Source of the DNA: a bacterium
Lineage (GTDB): Bacteria > Actinomycetota > Acidimicrobiia > Spongiisociales > ZC4RG35
Length of the DNA stretch: 43,619 bases
NCBI GenBank assembly: GCA_028819345.1
Contig: JAPPLW010000031.1
Location: forward strand, 1 to 43,619
Direction of reading: 5' to 3'
Shown here: positions 1 through 8,792 of the stretch, piece by piece
Numbering within the stretch: position 1 is the stretch's first letter
Layout: every line of letters starts with the position of its first letter
Translations under genes and position numbers: made by a program
The notes under the pieces: model-generated
What the model saw: the letters and a program-made list of their open reading frames with translations, nothing else
The model's database searches: none
Told to the model about the DNA's origin: nothing

Positions 1-54
1 CCAGACTGGGCACTTTCGGTGATCGACTCTGGGCACTTTCGATGATCGCCGTCA
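1..54. mobile_element. Terminal repeats of an IS21-like insertion sequence (one end only)
   Basis: Two copies of a 20-bp motif (CTGGGCACTTTCGRTGATCG) lie at 6-25 and 29-48, 23 bp apart, differing at one base. Repeated motifs of this 'TGGGCACTTT..GATGATCG' type at the termini are typical of IS21-family (IstA/IstB) elements, and the sequence reaches a terminal CA at 53-54. The transposase genes would lie outside the window, to the left. A truncated methyltransferase gene begins immediately after it. Assignment rests on the repeat pattern alone. Confidence 0.55.
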
Positions 55-57
55 GAG

Positions 58-258
58 GTGGGTGTTCCAGTTGGATCCGTGGGGGACTACGCGACGAAAC
101 AGGATCTCATTGCTGAATTGGACGCATGTGTCGCTCACCTTTATGGGCTTGACGAGGGCGATCTAGCTGTGATTTACGACACCTTCCATGAGGGTGCCGA
201 CTATTCAGAGCGCCATGCTTCGGTTGTCCATCACTTCCGTCTTTGGGAACGTCATTGA
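58..258 (+). pseudogene. 3' remnant of a DNA methyltransferase gene (Eco57I/PglX-like C-terminus)
   Basis: This open frame of 66 codons has no plausible start of its own: the GTG at 58 follows directly on the IS21-like end, and a stop lies in frame inside that end at 43-45. The product contains 'LIAELDACVAHLYGLDEGDL' followed by a Tyr/Phe-rich tail, which resembles the extreme C-terminus of large Eco57I/PglX-type adenine methyltransferases. The catalytic NPPY region is absent, so no methylation activity can remain. Its TGA (256-258) shares one base with the ATG of the helicase gene (258-260), so the two were a translationally coupled pair. The family match is by recognition of a short tail only. 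Confidence 0.55.
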
Positions 259-3200
259 TGTCTCCGGTTTCGGATGGCCACTCAGGAGGTCAAGTGTTGA
301 AGCCCGAGTTTGCGGTGAATCGGGATGGTCAATCGGTGGCGCAGTCCCTGAACAGTTTTGTCAGTCATGCGGCTACCGGATTTGTGGATGGTGCTCGCCT
401 GAACATTGCAACTGCGTACTTCAACGTGGCAGGGTATGCCTTTTTGGCGGATTCCTTGGACCTTGTACGCGGTGTGCGGTTGTTGTTGGGTGCTGAGCCG
501 AAGGCGGTGGAGAGACGTCCCCGGGTGTTGGGGGTGGAGTCAGTGGTCCCGGAGAGGGCGGCCCGTTCTCGGCTTCGGCGGGCGTTGAAGGATCATGAGG
601 GGGATCTCACTACAGAGCGGGACTTGTTGGGGTTCTCCTACGAGATTGATGCCCAAACGCGTCGTCTAGTGGAGTGGCTCCGTTCCGGCAAAGTGGAGGT
701 GCGGCGGTTGGAGAGCAGGTTCTTGCATGGGAAGGCTTTCTTGGTGGGGGACCACTCTCATGGTGTGGTTGCAGGATCGTCGAACTTCACTCGGGCGGGG
801 TTGGTGTCGAATGTGGAGTTGAACCTGGGTAACTATTCGCCGCATGTGGTGGTAGAAGTACAGGAGTGGTTCGACGAGTTGTGGGGCCAGGCGGTGGACT
901 ATGACCTGGCGGGGCTATTCGACGCCCGGTTCGAGCCCCACTCACCTTATTTGATCTATATGCGGATGTTGTGGGAGCGGTACGGAGCAGAGTTGGTGGA
1001 GGAGGCCTCGGACGAGGGCGCGCCGCAGATCCATTTGACGTCTTTCCAAGCTGATGGTTTGTGGCGGGCGCGTCAAATCCTGATGGAGCGTCATGGGGTG
1101 CTTGTCGCGGATGAGGTGGGTTTGGGCAAGACCTTTCTAGCGGGTGAGTTGATCCGAGAAGCGGCTCTGGATCGTCGTCAGCGGGTGCTAGTGGTCACTC
1201 CGGCCACGTTGCGGGATGGTCCTTGGCGGGCGTTCCGAGCCCAGTTTCTCCTACCTATGGAACTCGTCTCCTACGAAGAGCTAATGGGGGATAGTCGCCT
1301 GAATCCCGTTCACGCTACAGGCCATAAGTTGGAGGCTGGTATCAACGATTACGCGATGGTGGTGGTGGACGAGGCCCACAACCTCCGCAACCCAGCAACG
1401 CAGCGAGCCGAAGCGTTACGACGTTTGCTAGGTGGATCACCTCCGAAAAAACTGGTTTTGTTAACGGCCACTCCGGTGAACAACAGTTTGTGGGATTTGT
1501 ATCACCAGCTTGGTTTTTTCATCCGGAACGATGCGGCTTTTGCTGATGTGGGTATTCCCTCTGTCCGCGATCACTTTGCTAAAGCGATGGCGTTGAACCC
1601 TGATGACTTGACTCCCGAGCATTTGTTTGATGTGTTGGACGCAGTGGCGGTGCGTCGCACCCGGTCCTTTGTCAAGCGCTACTACCCGAATGACACGGTA
1701 ACCATCGGTGGGCGGGAACAGACCATCACGTTCCCCACCCCTCGGGTTCGAAGAGTTAGCTACGACCTTGACGCAGTGCTGCCCGGGTTCTTCGACCGGT
1801 TCGCTTACGCTCTCGACACCGACCTCGACCCTGAAGCTGATCCCGAGGATCCCGAGGTTCTGACCCTGGCACGATACGCACCGTCACGGTATCGCCATGA
1901 CAAGTCCCTGGAAACCCATGAAATCCAACTCGCTGGATTGCTGCGGTCGGGACTGTTGAAGCGGTTCGAGTCCTCGCCCTATGCGTTTGCGCGGACATGT
2001 GAACGCATGGCCGCAAGCCATGACGCCTTCTTGGGGTTGTTGGACCACGGAAAGATAGCCACGGGCGCCGCCCTTACGGATTGGATGGCGACCGACTCCG
2101 ACGACATTGATACCTACCTGGACCAGCAGACCGACCTACTCGACAATGCCGACGAATACAGAGTCGGACCCCTGCGCCGCCACGTCGCACGTGACCGGGA
2201 CCTTCTCCGTTCCTTCGCCCAAACCGCCCGCACTGTGACCCGATCTGCCGATCCCAACCTGGCCGAGTTGGTCAACCAACTCGCTGCCATAGCCAAACAA
2301 GCCCAACAGACCGGGATCGGTCCCCAGGACACCCGCAATCGGCGCAAGGTGCTGGTGTTCAGCTACTACGCCGACACCGTCGACTGGATCGTCGGACACA
2401 TTCACCACAAGACCCAAACCGACCCCCGGCTCTCCGCATACAAAGGGCGCATCGCCTCCCTATCCGGCGACACCCGAACCCGAGGCAAGCGATCGGTGGT
2501 CTGGGGATTTGCTCCCAAAACCACCGACGCCCCTGAAGGAGATGACCAAGATCTGTACGACGTAGTGGTCACCACCGACGTGCTTGCAGAAGGCGTGAAC
2601 CTCCAACAAGCCGGAAACATCATCAACTACGACCTGCCCTGGAACCCCATGCGCCTGGTCCAGCGGCATGGGCGGATTGATCGCATCGGGTCATTCCACC
2701 AAGAGGTAGTCATTCGCTGCGTATTCCCCGACGCTCGGTTAGATCAACTCCTCAATCTCGAAGAGCGACTCCACCGCAAGATTAAACAAGCTGCCGCATC
2801 GATCGGCGTTTCGGAGATACTTCCCGAACAAGCCCGACAAGACATCGACTTCACTGAGACCCGAGAAGAGATAGAACGACTTCGCAGGGAAGACGCCACC
2901 CTGTTCGAACGAGGAGGAACCCGAGGCGGTTCTCTCTCCGGAGAGGAGTACCGCCAAGAACTTCGCCAAGCCATCGAACAAGGGCTGCGACAACAGATTG
3001 AACGACTGCCCTGGGGCTCAGGGTCAGGCATGGCTATTCCCGCCTCCGACATCACTGCACCGGGTTACGTTTTCTGCGCGCGAATAGCCGACCGAAAGCA
3101 ACCCGTCTTTCGCTACGTAGGCCCGCAAGACGACGGCACCCCAATAGCAGACACCCTAGCCTGCTTGGACAGAGCCCGCCCACTTCATGGACCTGACACA

Positions 3201-3626
3201 CCCCGCAACCTTGACGACGAAACCTACCGAGGGGCATTCGAAGCCTGGGAAACAGCCTGTGAAGACATAGTCGAAAAGTGGAACCACCTAGCCGACAAAG
3301 CAAACCTCGAACCCCGCATTCCTCCCGCTCTGACCAGGGCAGCCGATCTGGTCCGATCCCACGCACCTCGCGACCTCACCCAGGACCAAATCGACAAGGC
3401 TATAGACACCCTCAACGCCCCCTACCCCCAACGAACTATCCGCACCATCCGAGCCGCCATGAAAGCCACCAACGATCCCGTTGAGCAGGCCAAGAGGATT
3501 CTCGAAGTAATCAGCAACCTTGGACTTGAGCCCTACACACCGCCCAAACCCCTACCCTTAATCACGCTAGACGATGTCCACCTCATTTGCTGGTTAGCAC
3601 TTGTGCCCAGCGGAGCAAGGCCATGA
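258..3626 (+). CDS. PLD-SNF2 helicase, probable restriction/defence protein
   Basis: This is a protein of about 1,122 residues joining an N-terminal phospholipase D-like domain to a superfamily 2 SNF2/RapA-type helicase. The PLD part shows HGKAFLV near residue 157 followed by a GSSN motif (GSSNFTRAGL). The helicase shows DEVGLGKT (about 285), DEAH (about 371), TATPVNN (about 404), VLVFSYY (about 698) and the arginine-finger block QRHGRIDRIG (about 802). PLD domains can be nucleases, but only one HxK motif is evident here. The ATG at 258 overlaps the TGA of the methyltransferase remnant by one base and is preferred over the TTG at 243. Such helicases occur beside methyltransferases in restriction-like defence loci. 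The coding strand is G/T-rich up to about 1.7 kb and C-rich after it, which suggests a chimeric history. The gene itself appears intact. Confidence 0.8.
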   Translation: MSPVSDGHSGGQVLKPEFAVNRDGQSVAQSLNSFVSHAATGFVDGARLNIATAYFNVAGYAFLADSLDLVRGVRLLLGAEPKAVERRPRVLGVESVVPERAARSRLRRALKDHEGDLTTERDLLGFSYEIDAQTRRLVEWLRSGKVEVRRLESRFLHGKAFLVGDHSHGVVAGSSNFTRAGLVSNVELNLGNYSPHVVVEVQEWFDELWGQAVDYDLAGLFDARFEPHSPYLIYMRMLWERYGAELVEEASDEGAPQIHLTSFQADGLWRARQILMERHGVLVADEVGLGKTFLAGELIREAALDRRQRVLVVTPATLRDGPWRAFRAQFLLPMELVSYEELMGDSRLNPVHATGHKLEAGINDYAMVVVDEAHNLRNPATQRAEALRRLLGGSPPKKLVLLTATPVNNSLWDLYHQLGFFIRNDAAFADVGIPSVRDHFAKAMALNPDDLTPEHLFDVLDAVAVRRTRSFVKRYYPNDTVTIGGREQTITFPTPRVRRVSYDLDAVLPGFFDRFAYALDTDLDPEADPEDPEVLTLARYAPSRYRHDKSLETHEIQLAGLLRSGLLKRFESSPYAFARTCERMAASHDAFLGLLDHGKIATGAALTDWMATDSDDIDTYLDQQTDLLDNADEYRVGPLRRHVARDRDLLRSFAQTARTVTRSADPNLAELVNQLAAIAKQAQQTGIGPQDTRNRRKVLVFSYYADTVDWIVGHIHHKTQTDPRLSAYKGRIASLSGDTRTRGKRSVVWGFAPKTTDAPEGDDQDLYDVVVTTDVLAEGVNLQQAGNIINYDLPWNPMRLVQRHGRIDRIGSFHQEVVIRCVFPDARLDQLLNLEERLHRKIKQAAASIGVSEILPEQARQDIDFTETREEIERLRREDATLFERGGTRGGSLSGEEYRQELRQAIEQGLRQQIERLPWGSGSGMAIPASDITAPGYVFCARIADRKQPVFRYVGPQDDGTPIADTLACLDRARPLHGPDTPRNLDDETYRGAFEAWETACEDIVEKWNHLADKANLEPRIPPALTRAADLVRSHAPRDLTQDQIDKAIDTLNAPYPQRTIRTIRAAMKATNDPVEQAKRILEVISNLGLEPYTPPKPLPLITLDDVHLICWLALVPSGARP

Positions 3627-3682
3627 TGTCCACGGCCTGCTGATGCCGGTTGCTGTAGAACTTCCCGCGACAGGAGGAGATC

Positions 3683-4558
3683 ATGACTAGGGCATCACAC
3701 TATCCCGAAAACGAGACGGAGTGGATTGAAGAAGCAGTCATACAGATTCTTGACGCGCATGGTGCCATCCTCTCGGCAAACCGAATAACGCCCGGCAACC
3801 ATCCAACTCCTGACTATGAAGTTTGTCTACCACCGCACCGTTACGCCTGGCTTGAAATCACACAACTGACTGATTCCTTGTCACGCCAGCTATTTGCCGA
3901 AGGCCGAGTGGACATTCCCCCTGGTCCTTTATTGGAGCAGTTCACACTGTTTGCAAGTCCGGGGGTAAATTACAAACATATACGACGATACCAGGATGAT
4001 CTCGTCGAGATGTTACTCCATGTTGAACAATCCCTGTTGGCAGAGGCTGACGCAAATAGGAAATTGAAACAGGTAAAGCTGAGCATTGTCAGCCACGTCT
4101 TTACCGGACGTCGAGGGAAGATATCCATATACCCTAGCAAGAGTTTAGATGAAGCAATCGTGGTTGAGGGAACCAAACATCTACGGGATGGCGTGCAGTT
4201 TTGCATAGACAGCAAAAGCGAAAAGAGACAAATGGCTAACACACCGGAGAGATATGAGCGTTGGTTGGCCATTTGGATAGACTATTTCATGGGGGAAGCT
4301 TTCCTAGAACTACATGACCGCGAGACCCCGATCTCACTTGATGTCGACCTAAAGTGTTTCGACATGATCGTGGTGATGGCGGCGTGGAACAACCAGGCAA
4401 CTTTGCTTCCGTACCCTGGAGACAGCTCGCCTGTCAGAGTACCCTTTGACCCGAGTCAACTCTCTCCCCCGCCATCCCCACTTACACTACCGAATGGAAA
4501 CGGTTCACCTGGCTATTCACGCCTTTGGACACCATCCAAGGGCGATTCATGGCATTGA
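3683..4558 (+). CDS. Unknown protein, possible PD-(D/E)xK-type nuclease
   Basis: A 291-residue protein that I do not recognise as a named family. A strong ribosome site (AGGAGGAG) precedes the ATG at 3683, 56 bp after the PLD-SNF2 gene, so co-transcription is likely. Near residues 35-57 there is 'TPDYEVCLPPHRYAWLEITQ', which fits a PD-(x)n-ExT arrangement as seen in PD-(D/E)xK nuclease folds, with acidic residues in the helix before it (WIEEAV). The rest is mixed alpha/beta with no membrane segments and a proline-rich C-terminus. Base composition is clearly lower in GC than the metabolic region to the right. A role as the nuclease partner of the neighbouring helicase is inference from position and this motif only. 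Confidence 0.6.
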   Translation: MTRASHYPENETEWIEEAVIQILDAHGAILSANRITPGNHPTPDYEVCLPPHRYAWLEITQLTDSLSRQLFAEGRVDIPPGPLLEQFTLFASPGVNYKHIRRYQDDLVEMLLHVEQSLLAEADANRKLKQVKLSIVSHVFTGRRGKISIYPSKSLDEAIVVEGTKHLRDGVQFCIDSKSEKRQMANTPERYERWLAIWIDYFMGEAFLELHDRETPISLDVDLKCFDMIVVMAAWNNQATLLPYPGDSSPVRVPFDPSQLSPPPSPLTLPNGNGSPGYSRLWTPSKGDSWH

Positions 4559-4852
4559 TTCCTGAAGAGTAGCCCATGGAGGTGCCCGAATGGGGTTCCA
4601 CCCTGGGGGTTGGCGACATAAAAGCTACGACCCCAGGGATCTTTCAAGCAAGCACAGGAGTATCCCAATCCCGCGGCCTTCGCCGTTTTGTTGACCCAAG
4701 AACACGATGGGCGGTTTCAGGCCGACGCCCATGAACACCTTGAAAGGCGAGTTCCATCTCGGGCTTTCCAACTGTGATCCTCGCCAACCATCCTTGAGAT
4801 GGCGGTGGTCCAGACAAGGGGGTAGAACACTTGGGATCTCGCACTCGTCGCC
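4559..4852. other. Non-coding gap in the island
   Basis: About 294 bp with no convincing gene on either strand. The short antisense frames here look like neither a known protein nor a continuation of the flanking genes. A promoter for the UvrD-like helicase gene would have to lie here, but I see no clear -35/-10 pair. Confidence 0.4.
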
Positions 4853-7054
4853 GTGAAGGGTATTTCGATCTTCCTGGGGGTGTCCGGTAGGCTGTGCAAC
4901 GCGCCTTTAGCCAACGATGTCCTCTATAAGAGTCCACAACAACCTGTGCCGCGACTAGACAACTCTCAAACCGCATTCTGTGAAGCCCGAGTCGGGAACC
5001 TTAGGTTGCTGGCGCCTGCGGGTTGCGGTAAAACTCTGTGCCTGCTCTACCGTTGCCGGCATCTTGCTGGCCTGAGTCCCAGGCATCGGATCCGATTTCT
5101 TGTAGTTACCTTCACGGTGGCGGCCAAGCAGGAGCTTGCGGCTCGTCTCAACGAAGACTCGGACTTCGCCGGTCTTAGGGATACCACTGAAGTCACCACT
5201 CTCAACTCATGGGGTTGGCGCCGAGTAAGAAACACGGCATTCAGTCCGAAACTCGTCACAACCGAGCGAGACTATCACTTTGCGATGCTCAACCAACTGC
5301 AAGGAGTTTGGACTGCCCATCCGGACATCAAACGGGCCATTGAGGCGAGAAAGAACGTTGCTCCCCGTCGCATTATGAATGTGATCGACGCCTTCAAGTC
5401 TTTAGGCTTCGATCATCTTCGTCACTCCAACCTCTCTGCATTCTCTGACCACGTGGATTCGCTGTACCAACAGAATCTTGGATGGAGATTACAGCAGCAG
5501 TTCGATGACCTAACACGGTACGAGGTTCTTTCCCTAGGGATAGGGGGACATGCTAACGAACTGTCCGATGCCGACAAACGACGCGTGTATAGGTCGTTTT
5601 TCCGATTTTGGCGAGAAGCTTCAGCGCACTTGATCAGCAATGCTACTTTCACTTTGGAAGATCAGAAATACGTAGCGTATGTGGATGAAGTACAAAAGCT
5701 GGAAGCCAAAAGCATACTTACTGGAGCCGCGAGATATGACCATGTTCTCGTGGACGAGTTCCAAGACATCAATCCGCTAGATCTGAACTTGATCAAGGCA
5801 ATCGTCGATCGCAATCGTGCTACTTTGACAATCGTGGGAGACGATGACCAAGCGATCTTTGAGTGGCGTGGGGCGACCCCAGAGTATATCTTGGAGCCCC
5901 AGCACTATTTTGGCGTCCCCTTCGAAACGCACAAGCTGAGTGTCAATTATCGATCTCCTGCGAATATTGTCGAGCGGTCACAACGGCTGATTTCACACAA
6001 CACCCGACGTGTCGATAAGGAGATCGAAGCTCACGGCAACGAAAGAGCATATATAGAAATCCGCAAGGTGTCTGGGCTATATGATGCTCTGGACTACGTT
6101 CACTGGCTTGTAAGGGAGTCGATCGAACGGGGAAAGAGCCCAAGTCGAGTGGCCGTCATCGGTCGGAAGAGAAGTCAGATTATACCGTATCAGGTGTTTT
6201 TCGCGTCCAGGGACATGGCGTTCTGTGCTGCCGAGGATCTTCAAATCTTTCTGTCCAGCGCTTTCGACCGGTTACTTGAACTACTGATGATCAAGACACG
6301 GGCGAGCAGCCGCCTAAGTAGAACTCAGGTTGTGGGTGACATGCTCAAGTTGTGCGATCTTACCAAGCGCTACCCCTTAAGCAGAAAGGACAAGGAAGCT
6401 TTGCGTTCCCACCTGCAGCGGTCAAGGATGCGAAGACTGGAGGACGCGGTTGTGGCTTTGCAGGGATACCGAGGGACGTTGAAGGGCCCGAACAAAGGGG
6501 GTGCCATGAGTCGTGGAATGGCTGACGCGGTGCGTCAGTTCATCGATGCGGGAACGGTTGCAGAGGCGTTGATGAGCTTGAGTGAAAACTTCGTCGGCCT
6601 TCAGTATGACTTGGGGAAAGCCGAAACTGACATTTTCTTTACGGATCCCCCTTTCCTACACCTTGCCGAATACGCGTCGCGATACGGTGACGATTACGAC
6701 GAGTTTGTAGACGACATCGAACTTGCGAAAGACCAGTTGGTATACGTACCACCCTTCGAGGACGGCGCGTCAGGGCAGGAAGAGGACGAACTATGGCGTA
6801 GGCCTCTCCATCTCATGACTGCGTTGCGGGCCAAGGGCAAAGAGTTTGACGTTGTCGTGCTGCTTGGCGTGCAAGATGGCATTTGGCCCAACAAGAATGC
6901 ACGGACCCCAGCGGAAATCGAAGCTGAGCGGAGAGTCTTCTATGTGGCGTTCACGCGTGCGAGAAAACAGGTAGCGATGATTCTTGACGAACGAGCAGGC
7001 AACCATGCCTCCGTGGCGTCTCCCTACATCGGGGAACTCGGCCTTTCGGTGTAA
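4853..7054 (+). CDS. UvrD/Rep-like superfamily 1A DNA helicase
   Basis: This is an ATP-dependent 3'-5' DNA helicase of the UvrD/PcrA type, up to 733 residues. All signature motifs are visible: APAGCGKT (about 53), TFTVAAKQEL (Ia), VDEFQD (about 300), VGDDDQAIFEWRGA (about 329), NYRSP (about 364), LRAKGKEFD (about 656) and VAFTRAR (about 698). The start is uncertain. GTG at 4853 is the longest option, and GTG at 4880 or 4946 would still keep the Q-motif-like LDNSQ segment. It is shorter in the 2B region than housekeeping UvrD. It sits between the unknown possible nuclease gene and a TIR gene, so a defence role is more likely than general repair. That role is inferred from context. Confidence 0.85.
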   Translation: MKGISIFLGVSGRLCNAPLANDVLYKSPQQPVPRLDNSQTAFCEARVGNLRLLAPAGCGKTLCLLYRCRHLAGLSPRHRIRFLVVTFTVAAKQELAARLNEDSDFAGLRDTTEVTTLNSWGWRRVRNTAFSPKLVTTERDYHFAMLNQLQGVWTAHPDIKRAIEARKNVAPRRIMNVIDAFKSLGFDHLRHSNLSAFSDHVDSLYQQNLGWRLQQQFDDLTRYEVLSLGIGGHANELSDADKRRVYRSFFRFWREASAHLISNATFTLEDQKYVAYVDEVQKLEAKSILTGAARYDHVLVDEFQDINPLDLNLIKAIVDRNRATLTIVGDDDQAIFEWRGATPEYILEPQHYFGVPFETHKLSVNYRSPANIVERSQRLISHNTRRVDKEIEAHGNERAYIEIRKVSGLYDALDYVHWLVRESIERGKSPSRVAVIGRKRSQIIPYQVFFASRDMAFCAAEDLQIFLSSAFDRLLELLMIKTRASSRLSRTQVVGDMLKLCDLTKRYPLSRKDKEALRSHLQRSRMRRLEDAVVALQGYRGTLKGPNKGGAMSRGMADAVRQFIDAGTVAEALMSLSENFVGLQYDLGKAETDIFFTDPPFLHLAEYASRYGDDYDEFVDDIELAKDQLVYVPPFEDGASGQEEDELWRRPLHLMTALRAKGKEFDVVVLLGVQDGIWPNKNARTPAEIEAERRVFYVAFTRARKQVAMILDERAGNHASVASPYIGELGLSV

Positions 7055-7107
7055 GGCGTCCAGTCTCCGATGAGGCTGCTGCGGGGAGTCGAAACGTAGG
7101 GTCAAGC

Positions 7108-7875
7108 TTAAGGCCCTTGGACGACGGCTGCGATTTCGTCGGCTATCTTAGAAATGCTGAAGTCACTGGTCTTAAGGGCAACCTTGTCAGCTAATGAAGG
7201 GCTTTGGCTAACTACTTCGTCCTTGGAGATCTCGTGCCAAATGGGGAGAAGCACCTGCTTTGCGCTGACGGCCATTGTTACCAGGCCATCCAGTTCATAT
7301 TGGGGCCAACCCTTTGCGAAGAAGGAATTGGATAAGACGACTAGACCGAATTTACTATGGGCGATTCCACGATCGATTCGCTGTCGGAGACTGTCACCAA
7401 TTCTGAGTTCAAATTCGTCGTACCACACGGACAGCCCTCTCTCTTGCAGGGCATGGGCCAGGGGCCGTACGACTGCCTCTTTGTCTTCGGCGGCGTGCGA
7501 CACGAAGACATCAAACTCACGGTTGTCTTGGCTGATCTCTGCCATGTTGCTGGCGATCTCGTTAAGGTCAGGCCGACGCTCTCTGATGGGAGGGAGCGGT
7601 TGCAGCGTAGAACGGTTGATGACCCGGAAGGAGGCACTTGTTGAGCCGCGGAGCCCTTGCATGTCTACAGCAGCGTGCCAGTGCCCAGCCGATGGGATTG
7701 GAATACGCACGGGGGAACGTTTGGCAAGGCCACCGAGACACCTATGACCCTCCCCCCGCTTGTACCGGTGGAAGTTAGATGAGTCCATTAACCGGACATT
7801 GGCGCCCCTCGACAGCGTTACCTCGAGGACATCGCCTCGCTGGCGCCAGCCAAGGTCGGAGTGCAGAAATCTCAT
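7108..7875 (-). CDS. DUF1883-TIR domain protein, probable antiphage effector
   Basis: A protein of about 255 residues. The first roughly 95 residues (MRFLHSDLGW…, NVRLMDSSNFHRY, KRSPVRIPIP, GHWHAAVDMQGLRG) match the DUF1883 family. Residues from about 120 form a TIR domain (FDVFVSHAAEDK, LSVWYDEFEL, VVLSNSFFAKGW). The Glu in WPQYELDGL at about residue 192 is in the place of the catalytic Glu of NAD-cleaving TIR domains. I chose the ATG at 7875 because DUF1883 proteins usually begin at this point; a start at 7893 adds six residues. Known DUF1883-TIR proteins are found near defence genes. By family, activity would be NAD+ hydrolysis or signal production, but this is not shown here. The gene converges on the UvrD-like helicase gene, 53 bp apart. 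Confidence 0.8.
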   Translation of the reverse strand: MRFLHSDLGWRQRGDVLEVTLSRGANVRLMDSSNFHRYKRGEGHRCLGGLAKRSPVRIPIPSAGHWHAAVDMQGLRGSTSASFRVINRSTLQPLPPIRERRPDLNEIASNMAEISQDNREFDVFVSHAAEDKEAVVRPLAHALQERGLSVWYDEFELRIGDSLRQRIDRGIAHSKFGLVVLSNSFFAKGWPQYELDGLVTMAVSAKQVLLPIWHEISKDEVVSQSPSLADKVALKTSDFSISKIADEIAAVVQGP

Positions 7876-7997
7876 GCGGAACAGTGTACGCACTCTGCCG
7901 TGTCATTTGCGAACACATGTTCGAGGCGTTCTGCGCTAAAGTGGGGATGGATGGCCTTCGGTAGGGCCTCATTAGGGTGCATCCCTCCGGCCCTTGT

Positions 7998-8792
7998 TTA
8001 TCTCCGTAACTTGTCGATGTCGAGTGTTATCTCCAGTGCCGCCGCGAAGACGGCGGTATTGGCTGCGTCGAGACGCGCTTGTTCCCTGGGTGTTAGGGGA
8101 TCCAGGAAGCTGCGGTCGGCGGTGAGCTGATCCCACACCACTAGGAGGGCGGTGGCAGCAAAGCCGAAGTGTTTTGCTACGGTGAAGAGTGTGGCGGCTT
8201 CCATGTCAACTGATCCGTGGCCTCGCTCTCGCCACTCCTCAACCATGGCCCCGCTCTGAGCGAAGATGGAACTCCAGGTCAGATGCAATGAGTCGGCAGT
8301 TCTGATCCCTCTGCTTTCCAAGGCGGCCCTTCCCAGTGCAGTTAAATGCGGATCCGAGCGGACGATGCTGGTGTCGGCGGCGACTGTCTGGTACAGGTGC
8401 GCCACGCCTTCCCGAGCCACGGCCCGCGAAGGCATGACCACATCGCCGGTGGCCAGCCCTGCATCGAGAGCGCCGCAGGTGCCGATCATCACCATCCGGG
8501 GTGTTCCTAGGACTCCGAACAGGTGTGCCAACTCGACGGCTCTGGGTGCTCCGTATACGCAGGAGTAGACGACCGGCGTTCCCTGCCAGAAGCCGTAGAA
8601 CATGTCGGGGAAGGCGAGTTCCCGTACGTCGTCCAGGTAGCTCAGGCGCCATTCTGTGCGTTGGGCTCGCCACCAGGAACCTTCCATGATCACTGCTTTC
8701 GGGATGTCTGCGGCGTCCATTCCGAGCGCGTTCAGCCATTCTTCTCGGCCGAGGTCCATCACGGCTCTGTGTTTGGGTTGGCGATCGTTCAT
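7998..8792 (-). CDS. Nucleoside phosphorylase family protein
   Basis: A 264-residue protein of the purine/uridine phosphorylase (PNP_UDP_1) fold. MIGTCGALDAGLATGDVV is the phosphate-binding glycine region and SVDMEAATLF is the nucleoside-binding 'MExA' motif near the C-terminus. Members convert a nucleoside plus phosphate into a base and sugar 1-phosphate, or hydrolyse nucleosides. The exact substrate cannot be read from sequence. The ATG (8790-8792) overlaps the TGA of the upstream MFS gene (8789-8791), so it is translationally coupled and is the last gene of the long minus-strand operon. The neighbouring nucleoside hydrolase and sugar enzymes support a role in using nucleoside-derived sugar. 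Confidence 0.75.
   Translation of the reverse strand: MNDRQPKHRAVMDLGREEWLNALGMDAADIPKAVIMEGSWWRAQRTEWRLSYLDDVRELAFPDMFYGFWQGTPVVYSCVYGAPRAVELAHLFGVLGTPRMVMIGTCGALDAGLATGDVVMPSRAVAREGVAHLYQTVAADTSIVRSDPHLTALGRAALESRGIRTADSLHLTWSSIFAQSGAMVEEWRERGHGSVDMEAATLFTVAKHFGFAATALLVVWDQLTADRSFLDPLTPREQARLDAANTAVFAAALEITLDIDKLRR

Noticed and set aside
1-3626. DISARM or BREX system
   Set aside because: Only a methyltransferase tail and a PLD-SNF2 helicase are present; no DrmA, DrmB, BrxC, PglZ or BrxL is seen in the window.
3598-3680. Antisense open stretch that could be a transposase relic across the end of the helicase gene
   Set aside because: About 27 codons only, no recognisable family, and the helicase C-terminus looks normal up to its stop.
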